Shown here piece after piece: positions 49,633 through 60,400 of a stretch of DNA of 64,000 nt; position 1 is the stretch's first letter, and each line of letters starts with the position of its first letter. The stretch covers positions 21,091-85,090 of the forward strand of contig CAITUY010000223.1 in NCBI GenBank assembly GCA_903895695.1. Reading direction: 5' to 3'. This DNA is from an uncultured bacterium. Its GTDB lineage: Bacteria > Verrucomicrobiota > Kiritimatiellia > CAIKKV01 > CAITUY01. Under the pieces are notes generated by a model. That model was not told the origin of the DNA. It searched no databases and saw only the letters and a list, made by a program, of their open reading frames with translations. Made by a program: the position numbers and the translations under genes.

Positions 49633-50778
49633 CTACTGCCGCGGCGCGTCAGGAGGCTTGGGCGCGTCGGGCGGCTTGGGCGCGTCCGACTTCCTGCCGT
49701 TCGGCGCCGCCGGCTTGGCGGTCAACTGGGCACGCTGTTCGTCGGTCAGCACCTGATCGATGACGAGCTTGGTCAGCTTTTCCCGCGCCTGGGCCATCAC
49801 GTGCGGGTCCGACAGGGCCCCCTCGCCCACTTCCTTGGCGACGGTATCGGCGAGCGCCTTGGCTTTGGCGATCTGGTCGTCGCCCAGGTTGGAGACGCGA
49901 CCGGCCCGACCGCCGGTCTCCTGCAGGAGTTTCTGCGCAACCCAGGCGGTGCGCTGCTCGGGCGTGAGTACCGCTACAACCGCGGCTGCCGTATCCGCCT
50001 GGAGTTTGGATCTCTCCGCCTGGTACGAGCTCAACGTTTCCCGAATTTCTTGGCCTTGTTGCTCAAGATCCCTGACCTTATCGGCGTTCGCATCGTCCCA
50101 CTTGGCCACGACCAAGGCATGTGTCTTCACGACATCCTTGAGTTGTGCTTCCTGGTTGGTGGTCAGGCCCGCGGCCGTGGCTATCCCCGCGTAGTCGCGA
50201 TAGGCCTTCAGGCCGATCCACGTGTCCTTCTGCTCAGGCGTGAGGATGTTCATGACCTGCTTGGTGAACTCGGCCTCGCTCTGGACCCGCGCCTCCTGGG
50301 CCGCCCTGCCCTGGTCCCGCAGTTTCTGCATGGCCTGCTGGTCATTGGCTTTCTGCGCAGCCTCCATCTCGATCCGCATCTTATCCCGATCATCGCGGCC
50401 TTGATTTTCCAACTCCTGCCGAGTGGCTTGCGCGGCCTGGTAAGCCTCCTTGATCTTGGCGATCTGGTCTTCGGTGAGGTTTAACTCCTTGGCCATGGCG
50501 CCCAAGTCCCCGGCGAGACCCTCCTGGCCCCGTCCGTCCCTGTCCCTGGTCCGGCCCTGGGGGGCATCCTGCCCCGCTGCTTCCCTGACGCGGGGGGGTT
50601 GGGCGGCGTCATCCCGCGCCGCGGCTTCCCTGACCCGTGGGGGCTGGGAGACATCGTTCTGCGGCGCTGCGCCCCTGACCCGCGTGGCTGGGGGGACTCC
50701 ATCCTGCCCGAACGCCTTGCCGCTCGCCGTCGCCACCATTACCGCTGCCGCCGCGCACGCACAAAGTTTCCAGTTCAC
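49633..50778 (-). CDS. Spy/CpxP-like secreted LTxxQ-repeat protein
   Basis: 381 residues from GTG 50778, with GGGAGG four bases upstream; this gives a good signal peptide VNWKLCACAAAAVMVATASG (cleavage near residue 25). Five L-T-x-x-Q motifs (LTEDQIAKIKEAY, LTPEQKDTWIGL, LTTNQEAQLKDV, LTPEQRTAWVAQ, LTDEQRAQLT) identify the Spy/CpxP-like periplasmic chaperone/sensor family. Between signal and first helix are three 15-residue repeats (PPRVREAA..DDA-like), matching a 45-bp tandem DNA repeat, and the C-terminus has an APKPPD repeat. It is first in the five-gene operon, followed by the GH127-like enzyme after 11 bases. Possible role: periplasmic folding helper or stress sensor for the secreted partners; not shown. 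Confidence 0.75.
   Translation of the reverse strand: MNWKLCACAAAAVMVATASGKAFGQDGVPPATRVRGAAPQNDVSQPPRVREAAARDDAAQPPRVREAAGQDAPQGRTRDRDGRGQEGLAGDLGAMAKELNLTEDQIAKIKEAYQAAQATRQELENQGRDDRDKMRIEMEAAQKANDQQAMQKLRDQGRAAQEARVQSEAEFTKQVMNILTPEQKDTWIGLKAYRDYAGIATAAGLTTNQEAQLKDVVKTHALVVAKWDDANADKVRDLEQQGQEIRETLSSYQAERSKLQADTAAAVVAVLTPEQRTAWVAQKLLQETGGRAGRVSNLGDDQIAKAKALADTVAKEVGEGALSDPHVMAQAREKLTKLVIDQVLTDEQRAQLTAKPAAPNGRKSDAPKPPDAPKPPDAPRQ
50583..50717. repeat. 45-bp tandem repeat, three copies, in the Spy/CpxP-like gene
   Basis: CCCTGAC recurs at 50583, 50628 and 50673, exactly 45 bases apart, and the flanking bases are conserved. It encodes the Pro/Arg-rich 15-residue linker repeats of the Spy-like protein. 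Confidence 0.8.
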
Positions 50779-50819
50779 GTTGCCTCCCGAGCCGTTCAAC
50801 CAAACGCCCTTCATTTTCT

Positions 50820-50883
50820 GTGCGGCACCATGCCGCACCCAAAACGAAGGACGCAGTATCGCAGAACCAATCCCCCTTGTCTA
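50820..50883 (-). promoter_or_regulatory. Predicted promoter and leader hairpin of the 40964-50778 operon
   Basis: Minus-strand TAGACA (50883-50878), 17-base spacer and GATACT (50860-50855) give a start near 50848. The leader contains an 8-bp perfect hairpin, GTGCGGCA (50820-50827) with TGCCGCAC (50831-50838) and a 3-base loop, 40 bases before the GTG start. Confidence 0.5.
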
Positions 50884-50929
50884 TCGAGCCGACGCCGGCA
50901 GGCAGCAATCCTCATTATGACTCTCGTCA

Positions 50930-51017
50930 CCTGCCGCCTTGCGCGGCAGGGACGGACGACTGACTGGAAAAGCCAGCTTTTCCAGCCAGTCGGATTCACC
51001 GGCGACGCAAGGTCGCC
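50930..51017. terminator. Three consecutive hairpins after the GH5-like gene
   Basis: CCTGCCGC/GCGGCAGG (50930-50950); GACTGACTGGAAAAGC/GCTTTTCCAGCCAGTC (50958-50991, 16 bp with one mismatch and two-base loop); GGCGAC/GTCGCC (51001-51017). They follow the stop of the operon 51027-60695 and precede the next minus promoter, so they probably mark the end of that transcript. No T-run follows. Confidence 0.45.
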
Positions 51018-51026
51018 GGGGTCCAG

Positions 51027-52988
51027 TCACACGGGCCGCTTCCCCTTCCGGGCCCGGGTAACCCGCAAGATAGTACCGTCGCACGGCGGCAGTTCGAGCG
51101 CCACGCCGTCGCCGTCGGCACGAGCCGTGCCGTGCAGGCATTGGGCCAGCCGCCAGCCTTCGCCCGAACGAATCCGGGCGCTCAGCAGCAGCGGTGACTG
51201 GTTCACGGCCACCACGATGCGTTCGCTCGCGCCGATCGGATGTTCCGTAAGGGCCAGCAGCGGCTCGTCCTTGTGCATCGCCCGATCCGCCATGGCTTCG
51301 GCGGCCAGATGACTGTAGAGCCGCCAGGCGGCAGACGCCTTGGGGCCGTGGAAGACGCCCGGGGTGGTGGTCAACGTCATCTCCAAGGGCACGCCGAGGA
51401 AGAACACCCGCCCCTTGCCGAAACGGTGTTCGGACAGCAGCGGGCTGCCATCGGGCTCCACGGCCAGCACCGACGCACCCGTCGACACGGCGTTGAGTCG
51501 ATAGCCGCCGGTGCAGGAAATGACGGGCCGGCCGGGAATACCTTCGAGTTCCACCTCGACTGAACCGATGCGGCGCTCGCGAACGTGCGGACGCAGGCCG
51601 GTCATGTGCTCGAAGTCGCTGGGCAAGCCATCGTCCACCGACAGATAGAGTGTGGCGCCGGCCGCCACCCGATCGAGCAGTTCCACCCAGTGGCGGCGGT
51701 AGAGGATTTCGTTGCCCCTGACACAGGGCACCAGGTAGACCGGCGCCTCGGGCAGCGACTGGCCGGCGTAGCGGAACTCCAGGTCGAAGCCGGCCTGCTT
51801 GGCCAGGATGAAGCTGCTGTACGCCACGCCCCACTGATCCTGGTCGCGGGTCAGCAGGCAGACCGCCTCGGTGCGCCGTGCCGGCAGGACGTCGAACGGC
51901 AAGGCGCCGAGCAAGGCGCGGAAGGCCTTGAAGACGTCGGCCACCGGTTTGCGGCGGCCGTCGATCGCGATCAGCCCCAACTCGCGCTCGACCGCGCACC
52001 AGTCGTAGGGCGCGTGTTCCAGGTGGCTCTGATCGTAGGCGCACCACCAGAGCGCACCGTGGCAATCATTCGTCAACAGCGAAAACAGGCAGGCGCGCAC
52101 GTAGTCGGCGGCCACGGCCTCGTCGGCGATCATCATCCCGAGAGTACCGAATTCCTCGCACAGGCAGGGCTTGCCGCCCAGGTCGGCATAGAAGCGCGAT
52201 TCAGCGGTGCCGTGCAGGATGGGGCGGATGGTGTTGACCGGGTCTTGGCCGCAGTGCGGCGTGAACACCGGATAGGGGTGGGTGGTGAGCACATCGGTCA
52301 GCTCGCCCTGATCCTGCATGCGCCAGACGCCTTCCGGCGACAGGCTGTGCAGCCCCGAAACGATCAGGCGGGTGTTGTCCACCGCGCGGATGGCGTTGGC
52401 AATCGTGGCCGTCCAGACATAGGCCTGCTCGCGCGAGACGCCGCCCATGCAGTTGCACTCGTTGCCGAGGTCCCAGGCCCACAGCGCGCGATGCCCGCGA
52501 AAGGCGCCGACGAATTCGCGCACGAACCGGAGTTCCCACTGGATGGCAAGCGGATCGGTCAGCGGGTGGTGCCCGGCCAGCGCGGGGGGGACGAAAAGCC
52601 GCCCGCTCATCCAGCCGGTCACCAGCCCCACGATGCAGCGCAAGCCGTGGCGTTCCGCGAGGTCGAGACAGACCGCGAAGCGTTCCCGCATCGGGGCGGA
52701 AAGCCCGGCCTGCCCCCAGGCGTCTTCCGGCAGCGGCGCCTCGCCGAAACGCATCTCCTTGACCGGGTTCCAGGCCGTGCCCAGCGCGTCGATCGGCTGG
52801 AAGTCGGGCCAGAGGGGGAAGAGGCGGATCACCTGCAAGCCGGTGTCGGCCAGGGCGCGAAAATCGCGGTCCACGACCTCGGGCTGCCAGTCCGACCACA
52901 TGCGCGTCCCCGCATGCGACGCCCAATAATTGCAGCCTAGTGCAAACGAGCCCGGTACATTGAGTTCATTCATGTTTATGCCCGTCAT
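51027..52988 (-). CDS. GH5-like (clan A) beta-glycosidase
   Basis: 653 residues from ATG 52988, whose TGA overlap with the DUF4832 gene is ATGA; ATG 52973 (MNELNV) is an alternative. No signal peptide. TIM barrel ~10-340: GLQVIRLFPLWPDFQPID, ALWAWDLGNECNC (Glu177 acid/base in the N-E-C signature), LTTHPYPVFTPHCGQDPVN, GKPCLCEEFGTLGM (Glu278/279 nucleophile), LWWCAYDQSHLEHAPYDW. Residues ~345-520 form an amidotransferase-like Rossmann domain as in GH42 (VYLVPCVRGNEILYRRHWVE), then a small beta domain. This layout is common in beta-mannosidase/endo-type clan-A enzymes. Stop 1 kb upstream of a three-hairpin terminator. The most plausible activity is a beta-mannosidase/glucosidase, but not proven. 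Confidence 0.75.
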   Translation of the reverse strand: MTGINMNELNVPGSFALGCNYWASHAGTRMWSDWQPEVVDRDFRALADTGLQVIRLFPLWPDFQPIDALGTAWNPVKEMRFGEAPLPEDAWGQAGLSAPMRERFAVCLDLAERHGLRCIVGLVTGWMSGRLFVPPALAGHHPLTDPLAIQWELRFVREFVGAFRGHRALWAWDLGNECNCMGGVSREQAYVWTATIANAIRAVDNTRLIVSGLHSLSPEGVWRMQDQGELTDVLTTHPYPVFTPHCGQDPVNTIRPILHGTAESRFYADLGGKPCLCEEFGTLGMMIADEAVAADYVRACLFSLLTNDCHGALWWCAYDQSHLEHAPYDWCAVERELGLIAIDGRRKPVADVFKAFRALLGALPFDVLPARRTEAVCLLTRDQDQWGVAYSSFILAKQAGFDLEFRYAGQSLPEAPVYLVPCVRGNEILYRRHWVELLDRVAAGATLYLSVDDGLPSDFEHMTGLRPHVRERRIGSVEVELEGIPGRPVISCTGGYRLNAVSTGASVLAVEPDGSPLLSEHRFGKGRVFFLGVPLEMTLTTTPGVFHGPKASAAWRLYSHLAAEAMADRAMHKDEPLLALTEHPIGASERIVVAVNQSPLLLSARIRSGEGWRLAQCLHGTARADGDGVALELPPCDGTILRVTRARKGKRPV

Positions 52989-54445
52989 ACTACATCCACG
53001 GCGGCCAGTGAACACCAACCTGCGGCGGTCCGTTCCTGAGTGACCGCCAGTTCGATGGCCGGCCGCAGGGCCTGGGTGGTGTCCACGATCGCCAGAGCCA
53101 GACGGTACGCGCCCGACGATACCGCCGGAAACGCAAAGGCTTCCTCATAGACCGCGTCCTGGCCGCGGAGCCACCCGGACGGACCGGCGGCCGATAGCAC
53201 GATGCACACGGGTTCGTCGTCCGTCGCGCCCAGCAGCGCGAAGGCGACCGCGAAGCGGCCCCGCCACGCCGGCAGGTCGCCGGGCAACCGCCCCCACCCC
53301 GTGTTGCGCCACGCGTGCCGGATCAGGGCCGGCTGCCCCCCGACCATCTGCCGCGGCACGCTCACGGTCACCGGCGACAGCCGGTACCCGCCTCGCAGTT
53401 GGAAGCGTGTCACCAGATCCGGGCACTCGGTCACCCACGCGTTGGCGTCCTCGAAGATACGCAGGTCAAGGGTGTTGGCATGGATTTCCTCCGCGTCGCG
53501 CAACAGCGCTTCGAACAGTTCGCGCCTGGAAGAGAAACCGTCGCCCCGCCACCACTTCTCGTTGCTGACCGTGTGCCAGTAACAGTTCTCGGCAAAGACC
53601 GGCGTTCGCGGCCAGTAACTCTTCAGCCGGTCCTTTTCCTCCTGCTTGAACCAGACCGGGCTGGCGAGGCCGTCGCGGCGGGCCAGGTAGCCGCAGACGC
53701 CGAGGATCTCGTCATCGATGTCTTTGCCCAGGCTCCAGTTCTGAAACTGATGGCCGAGCAACACGCGCCGGAAGTGTCGGCGATACGTGCGCACGATCCA
53801 GCGGATGCAGTCGCGCCCGAGCTCGACGTAGCGTCCAGGATCCTCCAGATGGAAGGTGTGCATTTCCCCCCAGCGTCCGAGGCCCTCGGCGTCGATGAAG
53901 GTCACCCGGGCTGGGTCGTCAAACTCCCGGGCGAAGGCGGCGACAAACTGCTCGAACTTCACACGGAAGACCGGATCCTCGAGGAAAGGATTCCATTTCG
54001 GCCCGCCGTCGCCCGGGTTCTCGACCTGCAGTTTGCCGCGGGCGCCGGCCTCGCGCACCCAGAGCGGCGTGGCCTGAAGCTGGCAGTCGGAGCAATCCAC
54101 ATAGACGCGAAACGCCAGCGTCAGCCCGCGTTCGCGGGCGCCCTCCAGCATGGCCCGGAAGTTGGCATTGTGCTCCCAGGCGTAGCGCCCCTCGACCGGC
54201 TCGAACTCGATCCAGGGCAGCCGGACGTAGAGGATACTGGCCTGGGCCGCCGCGGCGTCCATCTCCCGCCACCACGTCGCCGCGTCCAGATAGCGACCCG
54301 GATGACCCGGCGTCAGTGTCGAGCCGTCCTGATCGATATAGATCAGCCAGCCCATGCCGGGATTGCGCAGGGGCCGGCGCGTGTCTTCCGTGAACGTGCA
54401 ACAAACTGTCGCCGGCGTGGGTTCGGTCATGAGCGTCTCGGCCAT
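52985..54445 (-). CDS. DUF4832/DUF4874-type TIM-barrel protein
   Basis: 486 residues from ATG 54445 (an ATG at 54430 is also possible; neither has a clear ribosome site). The N-terminus has RRPLRNPGMGWLIYIDQDG, the NPG/RGW pattern of DUF4874, and the barrel continues with QASILYVRLPWIEFEPVEGR, LAFRVYVDCSDCQLQATPLW, FIDAEGLGRWGEMHTFHLED. The C-terminal beta domain (~380-486) is DUF4832-like (VSVPRQMVGGQPALIRHAWR, NTGWGRLPGDLPAW). Such proteins are putative glycan-degrading enzymes; Glu in DAEGLGRWGE and in VFAENCYW are candidate catalytic residues. No signal peptide. Coupled to both the Gly-rich gene and the GH5-like gene. Confidence 0.65.
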   Translation of the reverse strand: MAETLMTEPTPATVCCTFTEDTRRPLRNPGMGWLIYIDQDGSTLTPGHPGRYLDAATWWREMDAAAAQASILYVRLPWIEFEPVEGRYAWEHNANFRAMLEGARERGLTLAFRVYVDCSDCQLQATPLWVREAGARGKLQVENPGDGGPKWNPFLEDPVFRVKFEQFVAAFAREFDDPARVTFIDAEGLGRWGEMHTFHLEDPGRYVELGRDCIRWIVRTYRRHFRRVLLGHQFQNWSLGKDIDDEILGVCGYLARRDGLASPVWFKQEEKDRLKSYWPRTPVFAENCYWHTVSNEKWWRGDGFSSRRELFEALLRDAEEIHANTLDLRIFEDANAWVTECPDLVTRFQLRGGYRLSPVTVSVPRQMVGGQPALIRHAWRNTGWGRLPGDLPAWRGRFAVAFALLGATDDEPVCIVLSAAGPSGWLRGQDAVYEEAFAFPAVSSGAYRLALAIVDTTQALRPAIELAVTQERTAAGWCSLAAVDVV

Positions 54446-54449
54446 GCCG

Positions 54450-57400
54450 TCACTGGACCGTGAACACGGAACCGAGCGGGCCGACGCGCCAGACGATGGT
54501 GCCGACTTGCCCGTTGTCCGTGCTCCCATTGTAACCCGTTCCGCCCGAAACGTCCGTGATTCCGGTCCAGCTATCGTGACCGGTCGCGTAAATCGCGATA
54601 CGCCCGCCGCCGCCACCACCGCCGGCGAAGCCAGGGGTGACGGTTCCGCCCCTAGCCGTCATCTGACCACCGCCGCTCAAACGCCAGCCGCGCAGATAGA
54701 TGCCGCCGCCGGAGCCGCCGCCGGAGCGGTTGGCATAATTCCCGCCGTTCGCCGTAAGCGTGCCGTTAAGCGTGATGGGCCCGTTCGCCTGGATCCGGAT
54801 CAGGCCGCCGCCGGCCGGCACGCCGGTGCCATTAACATAGCCGCTGCCGCTTCCCGGCTGGGTCGGCGCGTTCGAATTTCCGTAGGTGGCCCCGCCCGCG
54901 GTGATCGAAGTCCCGCCCAGCCCGCCGTAGCCGCCGCCGCCCGAGCCGCTGTTGAGGGAGCCCGTTGATCCGCCCGGGCCGCGGCCGGGGATGTCGGTGT
55001 TGCTCGCGCCGCCCCGGAAACCTTTGTTGTCGGCATTGATTCCCGCGTTCGTCAGCACCCGCAAGCTCCCTACCTGAAAGAACGGCGAGCCACCATTTTC
55101 GCTATGTGAGTAAGGATAGATCCAGCAATTGGTGGCGATCGCCAGTTCGCCGCCTACTGTGACCAGGGCGCCGTAGTCGACGCCGCCACTGTTCGTGGCG
55201 CCCGATGTCACAAACAGTTGCGCGCCGTTGGTCAGCATCAGGCTGCCGCCCACGGTCAGGAACGTATTGCTCATGTCGTAGCGTCCTAGCGAGCCCGCGA
55301 TCGTGAAGTTGCCTGCGACCGTCAACGACTGGCCGTCCGCGAAAAGGAGCCAGCAGTTGCTCAGCGTCAGGCTGGACACGGCCCAATTCGTGACACCGGG
55401 CGCCATGATCCGGCAATCGCTCGTCAGCACGGTGTAGGGGAAGAAATTGGTATCCGCCACGTAGACCGAGCCGGGATAGCCATCGCTTCCGCCGCCACTC
55501 GAACTGTGCATTCCGCGCGCCGCCGAAAGCTGAACCGTTGGCTTGGGCGAGACGCCGAGTTGATCGCCTGGGCTGTACAGGACCGCCACACGCCCGCCGC
55601 CGGCGCCGCCCCCGCCGTTGGCGCCTGCGTTGCCGGCATCGGCGCGGATCGAACCGGCGCCCTGGATCGTGTCGCATGTCAGCAGAATGCTTCCTCCCGA
55701 ACCCGCTCCGTTGCGGTCGCTGCCGTCGCCGCCCCGGGCCGTGATCGGACCGTTCACGATCGCGGCACCGGCCACGTCGAGCCGTACCAGCCCGCCGCCA
55801 TTCCCGCCGAGCTGACTGGGGTTGTATCCGCCGCCGCTTCCGGGCTCCGCAGGCTGCGCGGGATTATCGTAGGCCACGCCGCCAGCGCTGGCGAAAGCGG
55901 CGCCCACGTCCCCGTGGCCGGCGCCGCCGGCACCCGTATTGCCGGTACTGGCCGTGCCGCCCGGCCCTTTACCCCTGTCCGTCGAGTTGACACCGCCCTG
56001 GTACCCCATGCTGTTCACGTTGATGGTGCCGTTCGTGGCGACAGTGAGATTCGTGCAGACGAACCAGACGCGGTTGTCCGCGTACCAGTGCCCATCGGCA
56101 TTCGTCGTCTGGGCCGATTCCACGGCATGCGTCACGGTCCCGTTGATGGTCACATTGACGGCCGTCACGCTTGTGTTCGTGCCGTAGAACGTCAATGTGC
56201 TCCCCGAGAGAACAGTAAGCGCGGCCAGCGCCCGGGTCGTATTGCTCAACGTGGTGTTGTTGGCAATGTAAACCGTATCTCCAGCCACCGGCGGACGGCC
56301 TTTGCTCCAGTTAGTCAGGCCCCACCAATCCCCGGCCGCCACGGTCCCGTTCGAGCCGGCGACGATTGTGGCATCCGCGATGGTGACCGTGGCGCTGTTC
56401 TGCGCGGTCTGCGCATACGGCCCGGACAAGAGTGTCAGGGTGACATTGGGATTCCCTGCCGGAACGTCGCTCCAGATGGGATTGACCGCGATGGTCACAT
56501 TGGAGACCCCGACACCCATCACGATGTTCGTGCCGGCCGGGCTGAGCGTGTAATCGGTTCCCAGCATGGCCGTGCCGCCGATCGCGTAGTTCACGGTGAT
56601 CGCCAGGTTTGTCACGGAGGACGCTCGGTACACGGTGACCGTTCCGGGAACGGGCCCGGTTTTGGATGCATTCGGCGCCGTGGCGATTACCCCGACCTGG
56701 CCGGCCATAAAGACGCTGACCGGATCGGCCCACACCGTTCCGCCACTATTCTGCGCGTTGTAACGGTAATAGTAGTAAGTGTTCGGCGTCGGGAGATTCA
56801 CCGGCATCGAGAGCGGGCCGACGGGCGGGTAGCCGGCAAAGGTGTTGGTATAGGCCCACGAGGCGCCGCTATTGGTCCCCGCGTCCGACGGCCCCCAATA
56901 CACGGCAACCGCAGTCGGCGACAGCCCGGTCGCGACCAGATAGCCGTTCAGGCAGGCGGACGTGAGCGTGACATTCGTGGCGCCGAATGTCGCGTTGGCA
57001 ATGGTCGGGAGCGGCGCGGGCGTCGCGAAACCCGTGGCTGGCGCCGCCCAGACGTCCCCAACCGAGTTGGAGGCGTAGAAGCGATAGTAGTAATTCGTGC
57101 CGGGAGCAAGGCCCGTGACGTTGGTGGTCAGGGTCGCTGGGCTGGCGATGACGCCTAACGTGCCGTTCGTGTCCCACGCGTTCTTGTTGTTGCTCTGGTC
57201 GCTGAGCCCCCAGTACACCCACACGGTCGTCGGGGCCGTGCCGGTCGACGTCAGGTATCCGTTGAGATTCGCCGAAGTATAGCTGATGTTCGTCGGCGCC
57301 AGATTCGCGATCAGCGGCGGCGCTCCTGCCTGCACCCAGCGGACGGTGCCGGTGTCGCCGGCGGCCCCGCCGCCGCCTGCGGTTCCTCCGACGACATTGG

Positions 57401-60400
57401 TCGTTCCAGACCAGAATTGGTATTTGCTCAGCACGGCGATGCGTCCGCCACTGCCACCGGCGACGGCATAAGTACTCGTGTTGCTGCCCCCGATGGCCGA
57501 CATAACACCGTTCGATCCACTAAACGTAGCGCACTTGATATAGATCCCACCCCCTGACGCGCCGCCTGAGCGGTTATTATGATCGCCACCGTTGGCCGTC
57601 AACGTGCCATTGAGCGTGACCGTGCCGGACGCCTCGATACGGATCAAACCGCCGCCCGCAGGTGTCGGGTTCCCGTTGTAGTACCCGGCACCGCTCCCCG
57701 CGAAGAGGGGGGCATTCGGGTCGCCATAGGCTGGGCCGCCGGTAGTACCCGAATTGCCGCCCTTCCCGCCGTACCCCGCCCCACCCGTTCCAGGGCCGCC
57801 GCCGCCGCTGGCCGATCCGCCCGGACCTTTACCGTTGTCCGAACCCGAGGTGCCGCCCCGGAACCCCTTCAGGTTGGCGTCAAATCCCGCATTAGTTATA
57901 ACGGAGAGGTTGCGCATCTGGAACAATGGCGAGCCGCCATTGGTCGTTTCGGAATAGGGATACACCCAGCATGTGGTGGCGACGCTGACGTCCCCGGTGA
58001 CGCTCACGCGCACGCCATAGTCGAGCCCGCTCCCGTTGGTCACCCCGCCAAAGGCGTAAAGCGTGGCGCCGTTGGTCAGCGCGAGATTGCCGCCGACATA
58101 CAGGGCCGTGTTCGTCGTCACGTCATACCGGCCGCTCGCACCCAGAATCGTCATGTCGTTGGAGACGGTCACGGATTGCAGCGATGAGCCGCCGAAGAAC
58201 ACGTAAGAGTTGCTGAGCGTCAGTCCTGACAGCACATAACTGGTCGTGTTGCTTACGAGAACCCGGCAACTGTACGGGAGCACGGCATACGGGAAGAAAT
58301 TCATGTCGGGCACATAGATCGTGCCTGGAGCCCCGTTGCCGCCGGGCCCCGTGCCGTGGGCTGCGGATAGTTGGACCGCCGGTTTGGGTGACACGGTCGT
58401 CTGTGCGGCGGTGTCGTAGATCACGGCGATACGTCCGCCGCCGCCACCGCCGCCGCCCTGTTGCGTATACCCGCCGTCCGCGGCGATGAGCCCGATGCCT
58501 TGGAACGTGCTGCAGGTGATATAGATACCGCCACCCGAGCCGCCGCCTGAACGGTTGGTGTGATTGCCGCCGCGGGCCGAGATGGTGCCGTTAATGGTGA
58601 CGCAACCCGTGGCCTGGATACGGACGGCGCCGCCACCAGGGGTGTACGGGGTGTTCAGGTACCCGCCGCCGCTGCCGGGGTCCACCGGAGCGCCGAAATC
58701 GCCGTACGTTGAGCCACCGGCTGTGGTCGAGTCGCCGCCGCGCCCCCCATAACCGGCCCCGCCACAACCGGGGTTGCCGCCGCTCAGCGTTCCCCCGGGC
58801 CCCTTGCCGGGATCGGTGGCGTTGGTGCCGCCCTGGTACCCCATGCTGTCCACACTGATGCTCTTGCCGGCGACCAGCGTGAAATTGGAGCAGACAAACC
58901 AGACGCGGTTGTCGGGGTACCACTTGCCGTCGGTATTGGTCGTCAGCGCCGACTGGATGGGATGCGTGACGCTGCCGGCGATTATGACGTTGTCGGCCTG
59001 CAAGGCGGTATTCGTGCCATTGAAGGTCAGCGCGCCACTGTTGGTCAGCGTGAAATAGGCGAGATGGGGTGTCGAGTTGCTGAGCGTCAGCGTGCCGTTG
59101 GTGACGATCACTGCGTCGCCGTCGGACGGCAGTGTCGCGCCAGACCAGCAACTGGTGTTGGTCCAGTTGCCCGTGCCGCTCCACACCCGCTTCGCGTAGT
59201 CGGCAATGGTCACCGTATCGTTGCTCTGTGAACCGATGATGTAGGCACCGGCGACCAGCGTCGCCTGGACAGTCTGCGATCCATCCACGAACTGATCCCA
59301 AAACGGCTGCACGGTGATGGTGGCGCTGGCCTGGCCGTCGGGAATGGTGACCGTACCGGCGAGCAGCGCGTAGTCCACGCCGTTGCTCGCCGTCCCAGCT
59401 ACGGTGTAGTTGACGGCCAGGTTCCCGTTCGTGGCCGTGGCGGGCCGATAAACGGTGAACGCGCCCGATACAGGGCCGACTTCCGATGCGTTGGGCGCTG
59501 TCGCGACAATGGAAACCTGCCCCGGCAGAAAGGCAGAAGACGGCGAGGCCCAATTCGTGGCCGCCGAATTCACCAGGCAGAAAGTATAGTAATAGGTGGT
59601 ATTGGAGGACAACCCGGCCACGTTCGTCGTCAGCACACCGAGCGGCTGATAATCGGGAAACTGGTTCGTATTGCCCCAGGCGGACGCGACGGTACCGCCA
59701 TCGCTCGTGCCCCAGTAGACCAAAACCGATGATGGTAATCCGTTCGTGGTAATCAGATTCCCGTTGAAGGCCGCTGAGGTCAGCGTCACGTTTGAGACGG
59801 CCAGGTTGGCGATTGTTGAAGCATACCTCACCATCACGATGCCGGAACCGCCGGCGCCGCCGGCCAGCATAGTACTTATGCGGGACGCACCGCCTCCGCC
59901 ACCGCCTGTATTGACCACTCCATTCGAGCCATAGTTACTTACAGCTCGCCCCCCCCCATTTCCGCCCCCGCCATTTCCGCCTTGCCCTTCAGGTCCGGCA
60001 TTATTGTAAACGCCGCCTCCGCCTCCACCCGCGAACCATCCGGCAGGGAAGCCGCCGACCGTGGCAAACTGTGGGAGATTCGTCCCGCTGCCGCCATTGC
60101 CTCCGTTGGTTGCTGTCCCGAATACACCATTTGACCGTGCACCGCCGCCACCGCCACCCGGATAAGCTGTTCCTGTCGCTCCTCCATTGCCACCGGCGTT
60201 CCCTTGAGTGTTCGTTCCCGCTGCTCCATTCGCGCCCGAATACCCACCGCCGCCTGATCCGCCTGATGTCGCCGCGGAGGCGTTCCATCCGCCGCCGCCA
60301 CCGCCGCCGTATGCGATCAAGGTTCCGAATACGGAGTTCGATCCGCGAAAACCAACGGTGCTGGCCGGACCGCCCGCGCCGCCCGCGCCGACAGTCACCG

